Positions 18,599 through 26,731 of a DNA stretch of 64,000 bases are shown one piece after another. Position 1 is the stretch's first letter. Each line of letters starts with the position of its first letter. The DNA is taken from contig JANQLU010000112.1 in NCBI GenBank assembly GCA_028280445.1, positions 1 through 64,000 of the forward strand, in the 5' to 3' direction. This stretch comes from Pirellulaceae bacterium. Lineage in GTDB: Bacteria > Planctomycetota > Planctomycetia > Pirellulales > Pirellulaceae. Both the position numbers and the translations under genes were made by a program. Under the pieces are notes generated by a model. It was given only the letters and a program-made list of their open reading frames with translations. It was not told where the DNA came from and searched no databases.

Positions 18599-18832
18599 AT
18601 GAAAGTCAGGATTGAATATTGCACTCAGTGAAACTACTTGCCACGAGCTGCCAGTTTGGCGGATGAAATCAAAGAGAATTTTCAGGTCGAAGCTGAATTG
18701 ATCGGTGGCAGTGGAGGATGTTTTGACGTCCACGTCGACGACCAATTGGTTTTCTCAAAACACCAAGTCGACCGGTTTCCCAATGATGGCGAAGTTGTCG
18801 GGCTGATCAAAAATCAGGTCGCTAATTCCTAA
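18599..18832 (+). CDS. Rdx/SelW-like selenoprotein with in-frame UGA (Sec)
   Basis: A 77-residue thioredoxin-fold redox protein of the Rdx family (SelW/SelT/SelH type). Reading from the ATG at 18599, preceded by TTGGAGAAAGA as ribosome-binding site, gives MKVRIEYCTQ, an in-frame UGA at 18629-18631, then NYLPRAASLADEIK. The family motif is a beta strand followed by CxxC or CxxU and N-Y-x-P-x-A; here Cys8 and Sec11 form CTQU. After the UGA the same frame runs on without a stop to TAA at 18832 and keeps family features (AELIGGSGGCFDVHVDDQLVFSK). A stem-loop follows the UGA and a tRNA-Sec gene lies at 58783. A standard gene finder would miss the first 12 codons or the whole gene. Rdx proteins are thought to act in thiol redox control; the partner here is unknown. 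The alternative is a pseudogene with a true stop, which the intact downstream frame argues against. Confidence 0.88.
18648..18662 (+). promoter_or_regulatory. Candidate bacterial SECIS stem-loop
   Basis: CUGCC-AGUUU-GGCGG forms a 5-bp stem (6 bp with the closing A-U) in the coding sequence just after the Sec UGA. The loop G is 23 nt downstream of the UGA, inside the spacing known for bacterial SECIS elements, and is the second loop base as usual. SelB would bind here to deliver Sec-tRNA. Confidence 0.6.
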
Positions 18833-18855
18833 CCTTCGCCTGCGGAAACAAAAAA

Positions 18856-18886
18856 GGCCGGTGTCACCCGCATCGTGACACCAGCC
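18856..18886 (-). terminator. Rho-independent terminator of the 18915-19706 gene
   Basis: The stem GGTGTCAC/GTGACACC (8 bp, extended by GGC/GCC across a mismatch) with a 7-base loop is followed on the minus strand by TTTTTTG. It lies about 30 bases past the outer-membrane protein stop and just after the convergent selenoprotein gene. Confidence 0.8.
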
Positions 18887-18914
18887 TGCTAAGGGTTTTG
18901 CTATTTGGGATCGC

Positions 18915-19706
18915 TTAGAATTTAAAACGAACGCCAAATGTGAAGTTGTGGCTTTTGTAATCAAAATCGTCTGAAATCAACACGCCACCCCCGTCAACCA
19001 AATCAGAATCGGTATTGGCAAAGTAACGGTACTCAGCGAAAAACTCGCGGCGATCGGTTTGCCAGAAATTGATACCGGCGATCCCTTGATAGGCAAATTC
19101 GTAATCGTCAACTTCGGCGGCGGCACCGTTGATCAAAAAATCGCCTTTGACAAACGAAAATCCGATTCCTGCACCGATGTACGGTCGAACAGCACCTCGT
19201 CCGAATTCGCGATAGATGTTCAACATCGATGCATAGTTGTTGACGCGACCGACAAACGGTGTTGCCACGTTGTTCAAAACGAGATCTTCGACGGTATTGT
19301 TTCGCCAAACACCTTCGATTTCGACGCGGGTGCATGGATTCAAATAGCGACCCATCGAAGCACCCAACAGAAATCCTTCATTAAAATCCATATTGAATGG
19401 CTCGGGCGTGACAGTGACGCCGTTGATTTGGTCGATCAAGTTCGTTCCACCAAACAGGTTGATGTACTTTCGACCGCGGTAAGAACCCTGTTGCACTTGG
19501 CAATCGTTGCACTGGTTCTTGAAATAATCTTGTCCTACTGCCGTTTCGCCAGGTGCCAGTTCTTTTTTCCCAACCTTGGGTTGGTTAGTATCACCTGGTG
19601 CAGCCGGCAATGGCTGGATGATCGGCGGATAATCCAATGTTTGGGCAACTGCCGCAGAAGCCATGAGGCAAACAACCGCTAAAGACTTAATAAAGCTGGG
19701 AAACAT
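18915..19706 (-). CDS. Outer-membrane beta-barrel protein (paralogue 1)
   Basis: A 263-residue exported protein with a clear signal peptide (cleavage likely after ASAAVA-Q). The mature part shows alternating strands with aromatic girdles, e.g. CTRVEIEGVWRNNTVEDLV, VRPYIGAGIGFSFVKGD and EFFAEYRYF, and ends NFTFGVRFKF with a terminal Phe, the signature for outer-membrane insertion. It resembles OmpA-like eight-strand barrels. It is a clear paralogue of the next minus-strand gene (20214-21131), with about 130 alignable residues. It has its own terminator. Its role (pore, adhesin or structural) cannot be told. Confidence 0.82.
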   Translation of the reverse strand: MFPSFIKSLAVVCLMASAAVAQTLDYPPIIQPLPAAPGDTNQPKVGKKELAPGETAVGQDYFKNQCNDCQVQQGSYRGRKYINLFGGTNLIDQINGVTVTPEPFNMDFNEGFLLGASMGRYLNPCTRVEIEGVWRNNTVEDLVLNNVATPFVGRVNNYASMLNIYREFGRGAVRPYIGAGIGFSFVKGDFLINGAAAEVDDYEFAYQGIAGINFWQTDRREFFAEYRYFANTDSDLVDGGGVLISDDFDYKSHNFTFGVRFKF

Positions 19707-20065
19707 CCTTGTTAACTCCCTGTAAACAACTGTATTGATCCACAGTTTGTGTGTTCCTCACAAAATGTGCGTTGTTGCTTTCTTCGTCAACGGAATTGGA
19801 ACCGATGATTCTGCTAAAGTCGGCCAGCACGCCAAGAACAATTGTCAGAACCGGAATTGAATTTCGAGAAAGACCCAAACGACCCATACAGTTTGATGTC
19901 ACTACCGGCGCAAGCCGACCACCCCAATAACAGGATTGCCCGCTATCACAATCCAAATTCGAACAAAATGAATCAACGGCCAATAAAAACAACCATGACA
20001 ATCCGGACAAATTAACATGTTGATTCAGCGCTAACGAACCGGCGGCTTGGTCGTGTTGATTAAAC

Positions 20066-20131
20066 GTGAGCGGCAAGGCGCTAGCCGCCGGTATTCGAGG
20101 GTTCACCGGCGGCTAGCGCCTTGCCGCTCAC
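20066..20131. repeat. Complete family B palindrome
   Basis: Two perfect 27-bp inverted arms (core GCGGCAAGGCGCTAGCCGCC) are separated by 12 bases. It lies in the 507-base gap between the two barrel genes, which otherwise holds the terminator at 20162-20184 and the upstream region of the 19706 gene. Other copies: 35470-35538 and 58557-58625, with fragments at 81-100 and 8001-8040. Confidence 0.85.
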
Positions 20132-20161
20132 AGAATCAGGCTCGCGGGAGCGCATAAAAAA

Positions 20162-20184
20162 AGCCAACGCATTACACGTTGGCT
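20162..20184 (-). terminator. Rho-independent terminator of the 20214-21131 gene
   Basis: AGCCAACG/CGTTGGCT forms an 8-bp stem with a 7-base loop, followed on the minus strand by TTTTTTT. It lies about 30 bases after the stop of the second barrel gene. Confidence 0.85.
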
Positions 20185-20213
20185 TTGGTGGAAACCCGGA
20201 TCACAGACGGCGT

Positions 20214-21131
20214 TTAACGATTAAATCTGATTCCAAATACCAGGTTGTGGCTCAGGTAAGTGAAATCCGCGACATCTGCACCCGCTAAAGTAAGAACATC
20301 GACTGGGGTATTTCCGTAAAAACGATATTCGACGAACAGATCGCTGCGTGAAGACTGCTGGTAAGAAACGCCGGCAATGCCTTGAAATGCAAACGCATAG
20401 TCATCGATTTCGTATGGGGTGCCAAGGACGGTGAGGTCGCCTTTGACCAATGAAAATCCAATACCACCGCCAACATAAGGCTTCAATTGGCCGTTGCCAA
20501 AATCGCGATAGATGTTGAACATTGTGGCGTAGTTGTTGATGTGGCCAAATGTGGTGGCGGCAGTTTCGACGGTATTGTTTCGCCACGACCCTTCTATTTC
20601 AACGCGAACGTTGGAACACAGGTAACGGCCTCGGGCCATACCGAGAACAAAACCATCGTTAAACCCAACGTTGTTTCCAATCGTCAGGAAATCAGGTAAA
20701 TCTTCCAATACCGTCCAGCCGCCAAACAAACTGGTATATCGGCATGGTTGGCAACAAGTCGAACATCCGTCGCAATCATCGGCACATCCACGATTGAAAA
20801 ACGTTTGGCCAATACCGCCGAGTCGACATCGTCGTGCACGTCGGCAATCCGTGGCACAGTCACATGCGCTACCGCAAGCGTCGGTGCCCACCTGGCTTTG
20901 ACCGTCATCTGAAATCGTCGCTTTAGTGACGTTCGATTTGATCGGCTGCGTTTTCAAACGAAGTGATTTTTTAGGAACGGAGTTGTAATAGCTGCTGCCG
21001 ATTTCATTAGAATCAGAAATGCTTTTAGCAGTCGTTTTTGAGGGCGCGGCTACAATGATAGGGGTATCTTGCGCCATCGCTGGTGAAACAAGGATGCAAA
21101 TGAATGCGATCCCATTGGCAAGAGTTTTCAT
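20214..21131 (-). CDS. Outer-membrane beta-barrel protein (paralogue 2) with Cys-rich insert
   Basis: A 305-residue exported protein with signal peptide (MKTLANGIAFICILVSPAMA-Q). Its C-terminal 190 residues are a barrel closely related to that of the 18915-19706 gene: NVRVEIEGSWRNNTVET, LKPYVGGGIGFSLVKGD, LFVEYRFYGN. Unlike the paralogue it has an N-terminal extension with 11 cysteines in about 45 residues (CGSACDCATDC ... CSTCCQPC). These could form disulfides or bind metal on the cell surface or in the periplasm. It ends FGIRFNR, without the terminal Phe. A strong terminator follows. Confidence 0.8.
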   Translation of the reverse strand: MKTLANGIAFICILVSPAMAQDTPIIVAAPSKTTAKSISDSNEIGSSYYNSVPKKSLRLKTQPIKSNVTKATISDDGQSQVGTDACGSACDCATDCRRARRCRLGGIGQTFFNRGCADDCDGCSTCCQPCRYTSLFGGWTVLEDLPDFLTIGNNVGFNDGFVLGMARGRYLCSNVRVEIEGSWRNNTVETAATTFGHINNYATMFNIYRDFGNGQLKPYVGGGIGFSLVKGDLTVLGTPYEIDDYAFAFQGIAGVSYQQSSRSDLFVEYRFYGNTPVDVLTLAGADVADFTYLSHNLVFGIRFNR

Positions 21132-21582
21132 CGTTTTGGGTCTCCTTGAATTTGCAAGGGTAGAAAGGCGGCTGAATTATTCATTCTGCTGGATTCATCG
21201 TCACGCCATGAGCAACCTATGATCGCGCTACAGCTTCTTGCCAAACTTTAACTACGCCGTACAACCCGTACTCAAACGCTGATTCGACCGGAACAAGCGT
21301 TATAAACTCTCACCAGCGGGGCAGCGTTTCGATCCTCAAAACGCAATCTGCCTGAAATTGCGTTCGAAAACGCATGAAAAATAACATTGGCCGTTTACGC
21401 ACGACCTCTACAAGCGGCAAACTTTAACAGGTTGTAGCTGGTAGGGAGTAGGTTGTAGGCGATAGGACATGAAGACTGTATCGATTTTTTGATTCCCGTT
21501 AAAATGTAATGATTCAAATCAGAATCCCATCTCCCATCAGAGTGCTTTCTACCTGCTACCACCTATTACCTACTACCTCCAC
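21132..21582. other. Intergenic region with family F repeats
   Basis: No gene is supported. It contains the upstream region of the 21131 gene (about 21132-21240) and, from 21431 on, degenerate GGTAGGGAGTAGG-type repeat sequence whose inverted copies run into the M20 gene at 21541-21605. Confidence 0.6.
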
Positions 21583-21605
21583 CTACTGCCTTCTAGGCAG
21601 TAGGT
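21431..21605. repeat. Family F inverted repeat overlapping the M20 stop codon
   Basis: Tracts of GTAG/GGTAGG units at 21431-21466 are inverted at 21548-21605 (ACCTGCTACCACCTATTACC and following). The end contains the hairpin TACTGCC-TTCTA-GGCAGTA. The M20 stop codon (TAG, 21583-21585 on the minus strand) and its last codons lie within this repeat. A second copy is at 49155-49301. Confidence 0.65.
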
Positions 21606-22899
21606 GAATCACCGCTTGGGACATGGCTGTGATGCCGGTGGTTAACGTTTTTTCCATGTCTGGATAAAAGGTGGCGGTGTGGAGTGATGGCGGTGTCATC
21701 TTTCGCTCTTTGTATTGATCCAAACGCGCTTTCTCGATCGCACCCAGGTGAAACATCAAACTGGGAACGCCAGCACGTCCGTATTGGCTGAAATCTTCGC
21801 CGCCCATCACGGGCTCAGCATCTTTGACATTCTCTTTTCCAATCGCCTTTTGAAATACAGGTCGCAGCCGCGTCGCCAGCTTGGGATCATTGGACAACGA
21901 CGGAGTGCCCTCGGACACTTTGACAACCGGTTCCTTGGCGCCGACGCTTTGGGCGACCGCTTTTGCCTTGCGTTTGATCGAGGCAATCAACAATTTGCGA
22001 ACGTCATCGGAGTAGCTGCGAACGGTTAATTGCAAATCACATTGATCCGGGATGATATTGTGCTTGGTTCCACCATGAATCGAACCCACGGTAATGACAG
22101 CCGGTTCGATTGGTTTGACTTCACGACTAACAATGGTTTGCAAATCCAGAATCAATCGCGCGGCCTGAACGATCGGATCGATGGTGGTATGAGGATAAGC
22201 GCCATGGCCCCCTTTGCCAAAGATTTTAATATCGACGCTGTCAACGTTGGCCATTGCATATCCCGCGCGAAAGGCGATCTGACCGGACGGCAAAGTTGGA
22301 TTGACGTGGAGCGCCAGTGCAAAATCAGGCTTTTTCCATTTCGTGAACAAACCGTCCTTTAACATCGCGATGGCGCCCGAGCCGCGTTCCTCAGCGGGCT
22401 GGCCGATAAACATAACCGTTCCCTGCCATTTGCTTTTGTTCGCCGCCAAGTAGCGCGCCACACCAATCAAATTCGTCATGTGAACATCGTGCCCACAAGC
22501 GTGCATCACACCTACCATCACGCCGTTTTCGTTTTTCACACGTTTGGTCGAAGCATAGGTTTGCCCCGTTTGTTCGGTAATGGGCAATCCATCCAGATCG
22601 GCACGTACCATCACCGTCGGACCGTCGCCATTTTTCAAAATCCCGACGACACCATGGCCGCCAACATTGGTGGTGACCTCGGCGCCGATGGCCTTTAACT
22701 CTTTGGCAAATCGAGCTGCCGTTTCTTTTTCCTGGAAACTCAGCTCCGGGTTTTTGTGAAAGTGAAAATACAATTTTGCCAAACCGTCAAAATTTGTTTT
22801 GAGCCAGGTTGCCGGATCGTCCGCACAGCATCGATGTTCAACAGTCAGCGCGGACGCAACGACGAAAATAAAAACTGCAAAATGTTTTGCCACACTCAT
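21583..22899 (-). CDS. M20-family metallohydrolase (amidohydrolase/hippurate hydrolase type), exported
   Basis: This 438-residue protein has an N-terminal signal sequence (FAVFIFVVASALTV) and so is predicted to be periplasmic. Metal-binding blocks of M20D enzymes are present: MHACGHDVHMTN, AEERGSGA and MGGEDFSQYG, with the dimerisation domain between them (FGKGGHGAYPHTTIDP). The family removes acyl groups from N-acyl amino acids with two zinc or manganese ions. The exact substrate is not known. The C-terminus (LLPRRQ-stop) is encoded by a family F repeat, so the original 3' end may have been altered. It lies 9 bases after the TerC gene on the same strand and may be co-transcribed with it. Confidence 0.9.
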   Translation of the reverse strand: MSVAKHFAVFIFVVASALTVEHRCCADDPATWLKTNFDGLAKLYFHFHKNPELSFQEKETAARFAKELKAIGAEVTTNVGGHGVVGILKNGDGPTVMVRADLDGLPITEQTGQTYASTKRVKNENGVMVGVMHACGHDVHMTNLIGVARYLAANKSKWQGTVMFIGQPAEERGSGAIAMLKDGLFTKWKKPDFALALHVNPTLPSGQIAFRAGYAMANVDSVDIKIFGKGGHGAYPHTTIDPIVQAARLILDLQTIVSREVKPIEPAVITVGSIHGGTKHNIIPDQCDLQLTVRSYSDDVRKLLIASIKRKAKAVAQSVGAKEPVVKVSEGTPSLSNDPKLATRLRPVFQKAIGKENVKDAEPVMGGEDFSQYGRAGVPSLMFHLGAIEKARLDQYKERKMTPPSLHTATFYPDMEKTLTTGITAMSQAVIHLLPRRQ

Positions 22900-22908
22900 G
22901 ATGTTATC

Positions 22909-23802
22909 TCAACTTTTTGATTGACTTCGAATCCTGTCTTCTTCTCGTTCGCCCAGCGCCACCAATCGATCCTGCTCCTTGGCAAGTTTCTTTTGATAAC
23001 GACCTTGAACGATATCTACCAGTACCAAAACGCCGATTACGAAATAAAACGTCGTGTTGCTCATCTTCTGAACTTCGTTTCCAAAAAATGTTACATGCGC
23101 AAGATGGCCGCCGTCGGTGACCAACATGACACCCACGATCAACAGCACAAATAAACCCAGGATTTCATACATCCGGTTTTTTTGCAAAAAATTGGAAACG
23201 TGGTCGGTCATCACAATCATCAGAACGCCGCTGACAATGACGGCCAACGACATAATGACCAACGGGGCATGTGTCGAATACATCGCGTCGCCGGGCGTAT
23301 GTCCCTCACGATGGCTGGCACCGGTCAACGCAATAGCACTCAAAATCGAATCGAAAGAAAACACCAGATTCATGATGATGATCCAGGTAATCGCCGTGCC
23401 GAGTGTGCGCAATTTGATTTTACCGTGTTCATCGTCGTGTTCATCATGAAACGAAATCATGTGATGAATTTCTTTGATCGCCGTATAAATCACAAAGATC
23501 CCGCCTCCCAGTACGATCAGGCTGTGTACCGAGATTTTTGCTGACACTTTTCCAGTCCAATCGAATTGCATGATTGGATCTTGCAACAACCGGATTGCAA
23601 AATAGATGATAAACAGCAACGCGATGCGCAAAACAATCGCCAGACCAATCCCCAGCTTTCGAACAAAAGGTTGTTTTGATTCTTCGACACGTTTGGATTC
23701 AATCGAAATGTACAGAAGATTGTCGAATCCCAGCACCGCTTGTAGCAGTACCAGCATCAACAGCGTAAAGAAGCTTTGAAACGTAAAAAGCTCGGCAAAC
23801 AT
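22909..23802 (-). CDS. TerC-family integral membrane protein
   Basis: A 297-residue protein with about seven to eight helices. The family signatures GFDNLLYISIES near the N-terminus and NLVFSFDSILSAIAL in the middle, with their conserved acidic residues inside helices, identify the TerC/Alx group. Members have been linked to manganese export and metal homeostasis during protein export; the tellurite phenotype is not general. A His/Asp/Glu-rich loop (HHMISFHDEHDDEHGK) may bind metal. It precedes the M20 gene by 9 bases. Confidence 0.88.
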   Translation of the reverse strand: MFAELFTFQSFFTLLMLVLLQAVLGFDNLLYISIESKRVEESKQPFVRKLGIGLAIVLRIALLFIIYFAIRLLQDPIMQFDWTGKVSAKISVHSLIVLGGGIFVIYTAIKEIHHMISFHDEHDDEHGKIKLRTLGTAITWIIIMNLVFSFDSILSAIALTGASHREGHTPGDAMYSTHAPLVIMSLAVIVSGVLMIVMTDHVSNFLQKNRMYEILGLFVLLIVGVMLVTDGGHLAHVTFFGNEVQKMSNTTFYFVIGVLVLVDIVQGRYQKKLAKEQDRLVALGEREEDRIRSQSKS

Positions 23803-23906
23803 CGGTATCCATCCAATGCAACAGTGACTCGAATTTTTGATGTCACAGTTTTAAGGCACTCGCGCCATAAAATCAACGAAGCAACAGGATTGTTGGTGGA
23901 CCTGAT

Positions 23907-24021
23907 TGTGTGCCACTGGCTCCGCCAGTGTTCGGGATGATTCATGGTTGTTTATGTTCTCCGACTGATTGAAAAACCATGAGTCCACGTGCACATCACT
24001 GGCTGGGGCCAGTGGCACCCG
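23907..24021. repeat. Family D MITE-like element 1
   Basis: An element of about 115 bp bounded by inverted GCCACTGGC...GCCAGTG units: TGCCACTGGCTCCGCCAGTG at 23911-23930 and CACTGGCTGGGGCCAGTGGC at 23997-24016, followed by ACCCG. The interior (AAAAACCATGAGTC) resembles that of the copy at 26575-26685. Another copy is at 57622-57741 and a degenerate one at 40933-41155. It lies 48 bases from the amidase stop. Confidence 0.7.
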
Positions 24022-24069
24022 ACCTGCAGGTGTTGCAGAACGAGGTCTCCACAAAAATTTGCCGACCTT

Positions 24070-25839
24070 CTACCAGAACCTTTTGTCTTTTTTCTTATCA
24101 GATTTCGATTTCCCTTTTTTATCGTCGCCGGACTCCTTTCGATCTTCGTCAGCTTCTTCGGCCTCGAAATCAGCGAGAAACAGATCCAGTGGCGGTCGCT
24201 CCAGATGCGCTGTCAGGTTACTTTGATAGGCGTGAGCCAATGCTAACAAACGAGTCTCATCGAACAATCGCCCGGTCAACACAACCGATCGCACCGATTT
24301 TTTCCCGTTGCGATCACGAATTTCTGAGGGGAACACGATAGACGGATGGCCGGTCAAATTCGTGTGGACCAGGTCATTGGCATTGATCAACACGTCAACG
24401 GTTTCCATCAGTTTTTCAAATTCATGCAACAGTTTTCGCCGATGCCGCATGATCCGCAGATAGTCGACCGCTGATATATATTGAGCCGACCGGAAAGTGT
24501 TTGGCCACGAGTTCCAGCCGTCCGTCTGTTCCGCGTTCAACCATTTTTCAAATACCGCTGCACCTTCGATACCAATGATGTCGGTCATGGCACGAATACC
24601 GACGGTCCGGGGCAATTTGACTTCGACTAATTCCACTCCCAGATCGCGCAAGATTTTCAAATCGTTTCGATCCTCCAGTTTTGTACGACGCGCCGTATAA
24701 CCTACTTTCATCCCACGCACGTCAACCTTCGGCGGCCAGGAAAACGGTTGATCGATCGCCGTCGGATCGAACTCGTCGGCGCCATGAACAGCGGCCAGCA
24801 CCAAAGCGGTATCTTCGACGCTACGGGTGATCGGTCCAATTTTGTCCATCGTCCATGACAATGGCATGCAGCCATGTCGACTGACACGTCCAAACGTCGG
24901 TCGCAATCCCGTCGTGCCACATCGCCGCGAAGGACTGATAATGCTGCCCAGTGTTTCGCTGCCAATGCTAAACCCAACGCAACCGGCGGCGGTTGCCGAA
25001 GCGCTGCCAGCCGACGAACCACTGGAACCGATTTTGGGATTCCAGGGACAACGGGTCATTCCGCCGAACCAGCGATCCCCCATTGCCAGTGCGCCTAACG
25101 AAAGTTTTGCAACCAGAATCGCACCGGCCTGCTCGAGCCGATGAAAGACCGTGGCGCGATCTTTGAGCGTCTGGTCTCGCAGTTGAGGAATTCCCCAAGT
25201 CGTTGGGTATCCCGGCACACTCATCAAGTCTTTTGCACCCCAAGGGATCCCATGGAGCGGACCACGATAACGTCCCGATGCAATCTCTTTGTCCGCACGC
25301 ACCGCCGATTCCATCGCCAATTCTTCCGTCATGTTGACGACAAATTTGAGCATCGGGTCATATTTTTTTAGGCGGGCGACATACAGTTTGGTCAATTCAA
25401 CCGCTGTAATTTTGCGATGGCGAATCAAATTTGATAGCTCGGTCACCGGTAAAAAAGCAAGTTGTTCGTTGCTATCAGGCCGTTTGGCAACAGCGGTTTT
25501 GGTCGCTGACACCGAGCGTTTGATTTCAACACGGTTGTCAGTCTGCGCTTTGAGTGTTCCAAAATAAACGGCCGGTTGATCGGCACCGGTCAGCTCGACG
25601 TTCCGCAACTGTTGGAGACCGGCCAGATTCTGTTTGACACTACGAACGAGTTTGTCGCGCTGCTCATCGGACAGTTCATTGCCGGATATCCATTCGGCTT
25701 TTTTGAGAACATCTTTATCAATGTCAATTTTGCCATTGGCCGCTTCCTGGGCGACAGCGGCGACCGCTCGATGCATCGTCGCTGTTCCAATTCCTGTTGC
25801 CGCTAGAGCTTGGAGTAATCTTCGTCGATTGAATTGCAT
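24070..25839 (-). CDS. Tat-exported amidase-signature enzyme
   Basis: A 589-residue amidase. The N-terminus NRRRLLQALAATGIGTAT is a twin-arginine signal, so the protein is exported folded. The amidase-signature core starts near residue 140 with AFLPVTELSNLIRHRKITAVELTKLY. It shows the catalytic Lys in HGIPWGAKDL and the Ser-rich motif GSSGSSAGSASA, then FSIGSETLGSIISPS, all as expected for a Ser-cisSer-Lys triad. These enzymes hydrolyse amides; it is GatA-like in sequence, but the leader and the extra N-terminal 130 residues rule out a role in tRNA amidation. The C-terminus is Lys/Asp/Glu-rich. The ATG at 25839 is used because it begins the Tat signal; an upstream in-frame ATG adds six residues. 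Confidence 0.9.
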   Translation of the reverse strand: MQFNRRRLLQALAATGIGTATMHRAVAAVAQEAANGKIDIDKDVLKKAEWISGNELSDEQRDKLVRSVKQNLAGLQQLRNVELTGADQPAVYFGTLKAQTDNRVEIKRSVSATKTAVAKRPDSNEQLAFLPVTELSNLIRHRKITAVELTKLYVARLKKYDPMLKFVVNMTEELAMESAVRADKEIASGRYRGPLHGIPWGAKDLMSVPGYPTTWGIPQLRDQTLKDRATVFHRLEQAGAILVAKLSLGALAMGDRWFGGMTRCPWNPKIGSSGSSAGSASATAAGCVGFSIGSETLGSIISPSRRCGTTGLRPTFGRVSRHGCMPLSWTMDKIGPITRSVEDTALVLAAVHGADEFDPTAIDQPFSWPPKVDVRGMKVGYTARRTKLEDRNDLKILRDLGVELVEVKLPRTVGIRAMTDIIGIEGAAVFEKWLNAEQTDGWNSWPNTFRSAQYISAVDYLRIMRHRRKLLHEFEKLMETVDVLINANDLVHTNLTGHPSIVFPSEIRDRNGKKSVRSVVLTGRLFDETRLLALAHAYQSNLTAHLERPPLDLFLADFEAEEADEDRKESGDDKKGKSKSDKKKDKRFW

Positions 25840-26024
25840 GGTGAGATACCAATCCACTTGTGAGAATCTTGATCAATCTCCATTATGCACGGCAATCTCC
25901 TGAGTTCACCAGTTGGGCAGTCAGATTTGTGTGGATTTTTACCGACCCCAATGCACCGAAGTCTTTCGAACCCAACCGAGGATCGTTGCGCGATCGAGTC
26001 GGCATCGCCGAACTATTCGACGCG

Positions 26025-26416
26025 CTACGATTTGGTTCGTTCCAGATATTTGGCAAGCAGTTTTTGCGATCGAGTCCGATGAGTCGATTCCAGCAAAAAT
26101 GGTTCGACGTCGGAAAGTCTTTGCGGACGTTCACCAGGGCCGCCGCACCCACACGAGTGATAGGCAAAACCGTGACGGTACAGCAACTCAACTTTTTCCC
26201 ACTGTTTGACGTCAGTTTTTTTTTGGGCGCTTTGAAATCCATCCCCATGCAGTGCATTGGCGCATTGCAATTGGGACAGGGCACGGACGCATCGTCATCA
26301 CGCTGGCGCACGATGTGATCGGGCAGGTCGCAATCCTGATGACGTTTAAATGTTTTACGGCATACAAAACAGGCGTAATGCTGTTTGTAAGGTCCGTACA
26401 TTGCGTAGCGACACAT
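26025..26416 (-). CDS. Zinc-ribbon protein split by a -1 frameshift at an A9 run
   Basis: A protein of about 130 residues read in two frames. From the ATG at 26416 (GGGAG ribosome-binding site) the first frame encodes MCRYAMYGPYKQHYACFVCR, RHQDCDLPDHI, PCPNCNAPMHCMGMDFKAPKK, with CxxC pairs typical of a small zinc-ribbon family in many bacteria. At nine consecutive A residues (26224-26216, minus strand) the matching sequence continues in the -1 frame: TDVKQWEKVELLYRHGFAYHSCGCGGPGERP, ending at 26025. Both parts look conserved, so the full product is likely made by slippage on the A-run, or the run is a sequencing error or recent mutation. Without a shift, the first frame runs on to 25883 with unrelated sequence. 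Function is unknown. Confidence 0.72.
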
Positions 26417-26574
26417 GATAATTCTCCCGACGATCGAATTGCCAATCCAGAGAAAATCGATTGGCAATGAAAGCAAATATGTGTTCATGCCAAGAGCGTT
26501 TGAATCGGCAAAGGTTCACACAGAATCGCAAACGCGAAACTTTAGCGAGGGACCACGACTACGCGCGGGTGCCT

Positions 26575-26685
26575 CGGGTGGCACTGGCTCCGCCAGTGAT
26601 GAGGTTGGATCGTGTTCGTTAAGCACTTCGGAATGAAAAAACCATCAGTCAATTTGCCGATCACTGGCAGAGCCAGTGGCACCCG
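26575..26685. repeat. Family D MITE-like element 2
   Basis: GGGTGGCACTGGCTCCGCCAGTG (26576-26598, read in two parts) and CACTGGCAGAGCCAGTGGCACCC (26662-26684) bound an interior with AAAAAACCATCAGTC, as in element 1. It ends 46 bases from the mqnC stop. A degenerate end-flanking motif (AGCGAGGGACCA) precedes it at about 26544. Confidence 0.75.
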
Positions 26686-26731
26686 ACGTGCAAACAATAA
26701 AGCTATTTTGAAAACGGATGAGTTCAGCCGC

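Noticed and set aside
18638-18832. 64-codon frame starting after the UGA as an independent gene
   Set aside because: It begins without a ribosome-binding site and lacks the CxxU half of the fold; the full Rdx reading from 18599 explains it better.
19687-20106. 139-codon minus-strand frame upstream of the first barrel gene
   Set aside because: Its first codons are family B repeat sequence and its end overlaps the start of the barrel gene; no family features.
21431-21605. CRISPR array suggested by short repeated units
   Set aside because: Units are irregular, inverted rather than direct, and have no unique spacers of constant length.
25883-26488. 201-codon single-frame reading of the zinc-ribbon locus
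   Set aside because: After the A9 run this frame loses family resemblance, while the -1 frame continues it; the upstream 24 codons precede the proper ATG and ribosome-binding site.
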